Below are positions 62,944 to 64,000 of a stretch of 64,000 bases of DNA, piece by piece. The stretch is from Sulfurifustis variabilis. GTDB taxonomy: Bacteria; Pseudomonadota; Gammaproteobacteria; Acidiferrobacterales; Sulfurifustaceae. The stretch is from NCBI RefSeq assembly GCF_002355415.1, contig NZ_AP014936.1, positions 744,001 through 808,000 on the forward strand, read 5' to 3'. Position 1 is the stretch's first letter. Every line of letters begins with the position of its first letter. Position numbers and translations under genes: made by a program. Below the pieces are notes generated by a model. The model was given only the letters and a program-made list of their open reading frames with translations. It ran no database searches and was not told the origin of the DNA.

Positions 62944-64000
62944 ATGAGCGTCGCGCACGCCACGCACGGAATCGTCGTCGCCCCCCATGCGGAGGCCGCG
63001 GCCGACGGCGCCGGGATCCTCCGCGAGGGCGGCAACGCGATCGAGGCGGCGATCGCGATGGCCGCCTCGCTCTCGGTGCTCTACCCGCACATGACGGGTC
63101 TCGGCGGCGATGCATTCTGGCTCTGCCGTCCCGCGGAAGGCGGGCTGTTCGGGATCGACGGGAGCGGGGCCGCGGCGCGGCGCGCGGACGCGGCGTACTA
63201 CCGCACGGCCGGGCTCGACGCGGTACCGGTGCGCGGCCCGCTCGCCGCGCTCACCGTCGCCGGCGCCGTGTCGAGCTGGACGCTCGCGCAGGACGAAAGC
63301 CGGCGGCGTTGGGCGGGGCGCATGCCGCTCGCGCGCCTGCTCGCGCCCGCGATCGCGCATGCCGAGCGGGGCGTCGCGCCGAGCGCGAGCCAGTGCGCGG
63401 CGACCGCGCGCAAGCGCGACGAGCTCATCGGCCAGCCGGGTTTCGCCCGGGCGTACCTCGACGACGGCGCTCCGCCGCGCGCCGGCGCGCCGCGCCGCCA
63501 CGCCTCGCTCGCGACCGCGCTCCGGCGGTTGAGCGCCGCCGGGCTGGACGATTTCTATCGCGGCGAGGTCGCCGCGTCGCTCGCCGCGGATCTCGCGCGG
63601 GCGGGAAGCCCGCTCGCGGCCGGCGACCTCCGGCGGCAGCGGGCGACGCGCATGCCGCCGCTGGTGCTGGCGCACGGGGCCGGGACCGTCTATAACCTCG
63701 GCGCGCCGACGCAGGGCATCGCCTCCCTCATGATCCTCGGACTCTACGACCGGCTGCGGCCGCACCCCGACGTCGATTCGGCGGCGTACGTGCATCTCCT
63801 CGTCGAGGCCACCAAGCAGGCGTTTCGCGTGCGCGACCGCTGGGTGCGCGATCCGCGCGATCTCGACGTCGACCTGCGATCGTTCCTCGACGGTTCGGCG
63901 CTCGCCGAACGCGCCGGGCGCATCGATCCAACCCGGGCTTCGCCCTGGCGTCCGGGCGAGACCGGCGACACGACCTGGTTCGGCGCCATCGATCGCGCGG
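62944..64000 (+). CDS. Gamma-glutamyltransferase family protein, 5' part
   Basis: The frame starts at ATG 62944 and runs off the window, giving 352 residues. It opens HGIVVAPHAEAAADGAGILR and has EGGNAIEAAIAMAASLSVLY, PHMTGLGGDAFWL and NLGAPTQGIASLMILGLYDR. The nucleophilic threonine region is at GETGDTTWFGAID near the end of the window. It lacks a clear signal peptide. It probably hydrolyses or transfers gamma-glutamyl groups; the small subunit is outside. Confidence 0.9.
   Translation, partial: MSVAHATHGIVVAPHAEAAADGAGILREGGNAIEAAIAMAASLSVLYPHMTGLGGDAFWLCRPAEGGLFGIDGSGAAARRADAAYYRTAGLDAVPVRGPLAALTVAGAVSSWTLAQDESRRRWAGRMPLARLLAPAIAHAERGVAPSASQCAATARKRDELIGQPGFARAYLDDGAPPRAGAPRRHASLATALRRLSAAGLDDFYRGEVAASLAADLARAGSPLAAGDLRRQRATRMPPLVLAHGAGTVYNLGAPTQGIASLMILGLYDRLRPHPDVDSAAYVHLLVEATKQAFRVRDRWVRDPRDLDVDLRSFLDGSALAERAGRIDPTRASPWRPGETGDTTWFGAIDRA

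Overview
The window is 64 kb of GC-rich chromosome, probably from an environmental proteobacterium, most likely gamma or beta (low confidence: inferred from gene families and base composition, not from a marker gene). No rRNA, tRNA or CRISPR array was seen. It is a mosaic of ordinary housekeeping and accessory genes around several mobile systems.

1-9242: the 3' end of imuB (Y-family polymerase-like mutasome subunit), then a leftward run of genes. The core is an ECF42-type sigma factor with two DGPF/YCII proteins, two VOC proteins, DUF1428 and SRPBCC proteins. It is followed by an ArsR/AHSA1 pair with a perfect operator palindrome, and a GNAT/DUF1772 pair. 9271-11881 holds small membrane proteins, a glutathione S-transferase broken by what looks like a micro-inversion, and a SnoaL-like protein.

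11919-17625: a complete integron. IntI lies on the + strand behind a perfect LexA (SOS) box, an attI region follows, and six attC sites run leftward with cassette genes mostly on the - strand. One cassette gene is split by an IS3-family element. The intI stop codon lies 22 bp before dnaE2 (ImuC, error-prone polymerase) on the same strand, so intI and dnaE2 look like one SOS-controlled unit. dnaE2 normally follows imuB, which here lies 16.7 kb upstream. DnaE2 carries a full intein with a LAGLIDADG endonuclease and three in-frame insertions of dispersed repeats.

23002-34776: M16 peptidase, BON-DUF1207 outer-membrane protein, Lhr-type helicase (also with in-frame repeats), D-amino-acid dehydrogenase, CaCA antiporter and a small conserved protein. 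34935-37766 is a complete IS1595-family transposon with a perfect 8-bp target duplication and passenger genes (DUF3800, Cas2/SinR-like, two tiny proteins). 37775-38620 is a cluster of structured dispersed repeats related to those inside dnaE2.

38621-42469: Nudix hydrolase, cytochrome c', diheme cytochrome c, alpha-glucan phosphorylase. 42556-45289: a second cassette array, on the + strand, headed by an attI copy homologous to the first but with no integrase beside it. The two attI copies are in inverted orientation about 26 kb apart.

45349-64000: PfpI/DJ-1 protein, Fpg/Nei glycosylase, a frameshifted small gene, GT4 plus glycogen-debranching enzyme, TPR and secreted proteins, a thioredoxin-HEAT fusion, a fasciclin gene divergent from a MerR/B12-binding (LitR/CarH-like) photoregulator with two operator-like palindromes, an AttH/CrtC-like lipocalin with its ABC transporter, multicopper oxidase, PLD-family cardiolipin synthase, and the 5' part of a gamma-glutamyltransferase.

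The most notable points are the SOS-linked intI-dnaE2 pair, the orphan second attI and array, and a two-hairpin repeat family whose stems covary and which is inserted in frame in dnaE2.
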